From Entrophospora sp. SA101 (lineage: Eukaryota; Glomeromycota; Glomeromycetes; Entrophosporales; Entrophosporaceae), in contig CAUDNR010000890.1 in the NCBI GenBank assembly GCA_958430865.1, positions 153,406-217,405 on the forward strand: a DNA stretch of 64,000 nucleotides, in the 5' to 3' direction. Under the pieces are notes generated by a model. It made no database searches. It was not told the origin of the DNA and was given only the letters and a program-made list of their open reading frames with translations. The translations under genes and the position numbers were made by a program. Below are positions 63,946 to 64,000 of this stretch, in pieces. Within the stretch, counting starts at the first letter, position 1. Every line of letters starts with the position of its first letter.

Positions 63946-64000
63946 TATTTTTTAAATTTTGTAAATTATGTGAAGTTTTTGCAACTCAATATCAACAAAA

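Noticed and set aside
1..64000. TGA as glycine (code 25) or TGA as stop (phytoplasma)
   Set aside because: TGA falls on conserved Trp in TyrS (N-N-x-D-W), NrdB and the HisS region, and most long genes would be cut into pieces if TGA were a stop.
1..64000. CRISPR array, insertion sequence, prophage or rRNA genes
   Set aside because: No spaced repeats, transposase motifs, terminal inverted repeats, phage structural genes or rRNA signatures were seen.

Overview
This is AT-rich bacterial DNA in which TGA is read as tryptophan. Nearly every long gene is cut by in-frame TGA codons that fall on conserved Trp positions (for example the N-N-x-D-W segment of tyrosyl-tRNA synthetase) or at plausible Trp sites, while TAA and TAG behave as stops. 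With the lack of wall genes, the small housekeeping genes and class Mollicutes-type code, this points to a mollicute. The mix of leucine-rich-repeat proteins of the 'LDLSxCxxLxxLxCxxN ... GLEYLP' type, an ankyrin protein and a eukaryote-type Ulp1/SUMO-protease (C48) gene is what has been described for Mollicutes-related endobacteria of arbuscular mycorrhizal fungi ('Candidatus Moeniiplasma glomeromycotorum'). That assignment is an inference from protein style; no rRNA gene is present to confirm it.

Layout. 0.3-5 kb: accessory LRR and ankyrin genes, partly broken. 5-12.9 kb: class I ribonucleotide reductase (nrdB, then nrdA 4.4 kb away), a large membrane-anchored protein gene and a Panacea-domain toxin-antitoxin-like pair. 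13-18.8 kb: two more C-terminally anchored proteins and tyrS. 19-25.4 kb: rsmA, an N-terminally extended hisS, RNase J, another anchored protein, tRNA-Arg. 25.4-32.9 kb: a toxin-antitoxin-like pair, zinc-ribbon proteins, uvrC, two coiled-coil proteins and a MazEF-like pair. 33-37.6 kb: a very short alaS, then nucleotide genes (HAD phosphatase, fused thymidine kinase-Nudix, tmk, gmk). 37.6-43.7 kb: a J-domain membrane protein, pth, UV-damage endonuclease, a PD-(D/E)XK nuclease. 44-54.2 kb: seven-tRNA-rich, rearranged accessory stretch with an LRR gene sharing a perfect 563-bp block with the LRR gene at 3.9 kb, the broken C48 protease gene, and pheT split in two. 54.3-62.6 kb: one uninterrupted 2,784-codon gene. 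62.8-63.9 kb: the C-terminal half of ileS.

Three themes stand out. First, eight genes (about 20 kb, nearly a third of the window) encode otherwise different proteins that share one plan: no N-terminal signal, a long soluble part (J-domain, zinc pairs, coiled coil or EF-hand-like loops), a short polar linker, and a single C-terminal membrane helix, usually with a basic tail. Three of the largest have a slippage-prone repeat directly upstream (10-bp x5, AG x12, T18). Second, the translation synthetases are unusual: alaS has only the catalytic domain, pheT and ileS are split, tyrS lacks its S4 domain and hisS has a 155-residue N-terminal extension. Third, at least eight genes carry single frameshifts or stops, many in homopolymers, so either decay or sequence error must be resolved before function is assigned.
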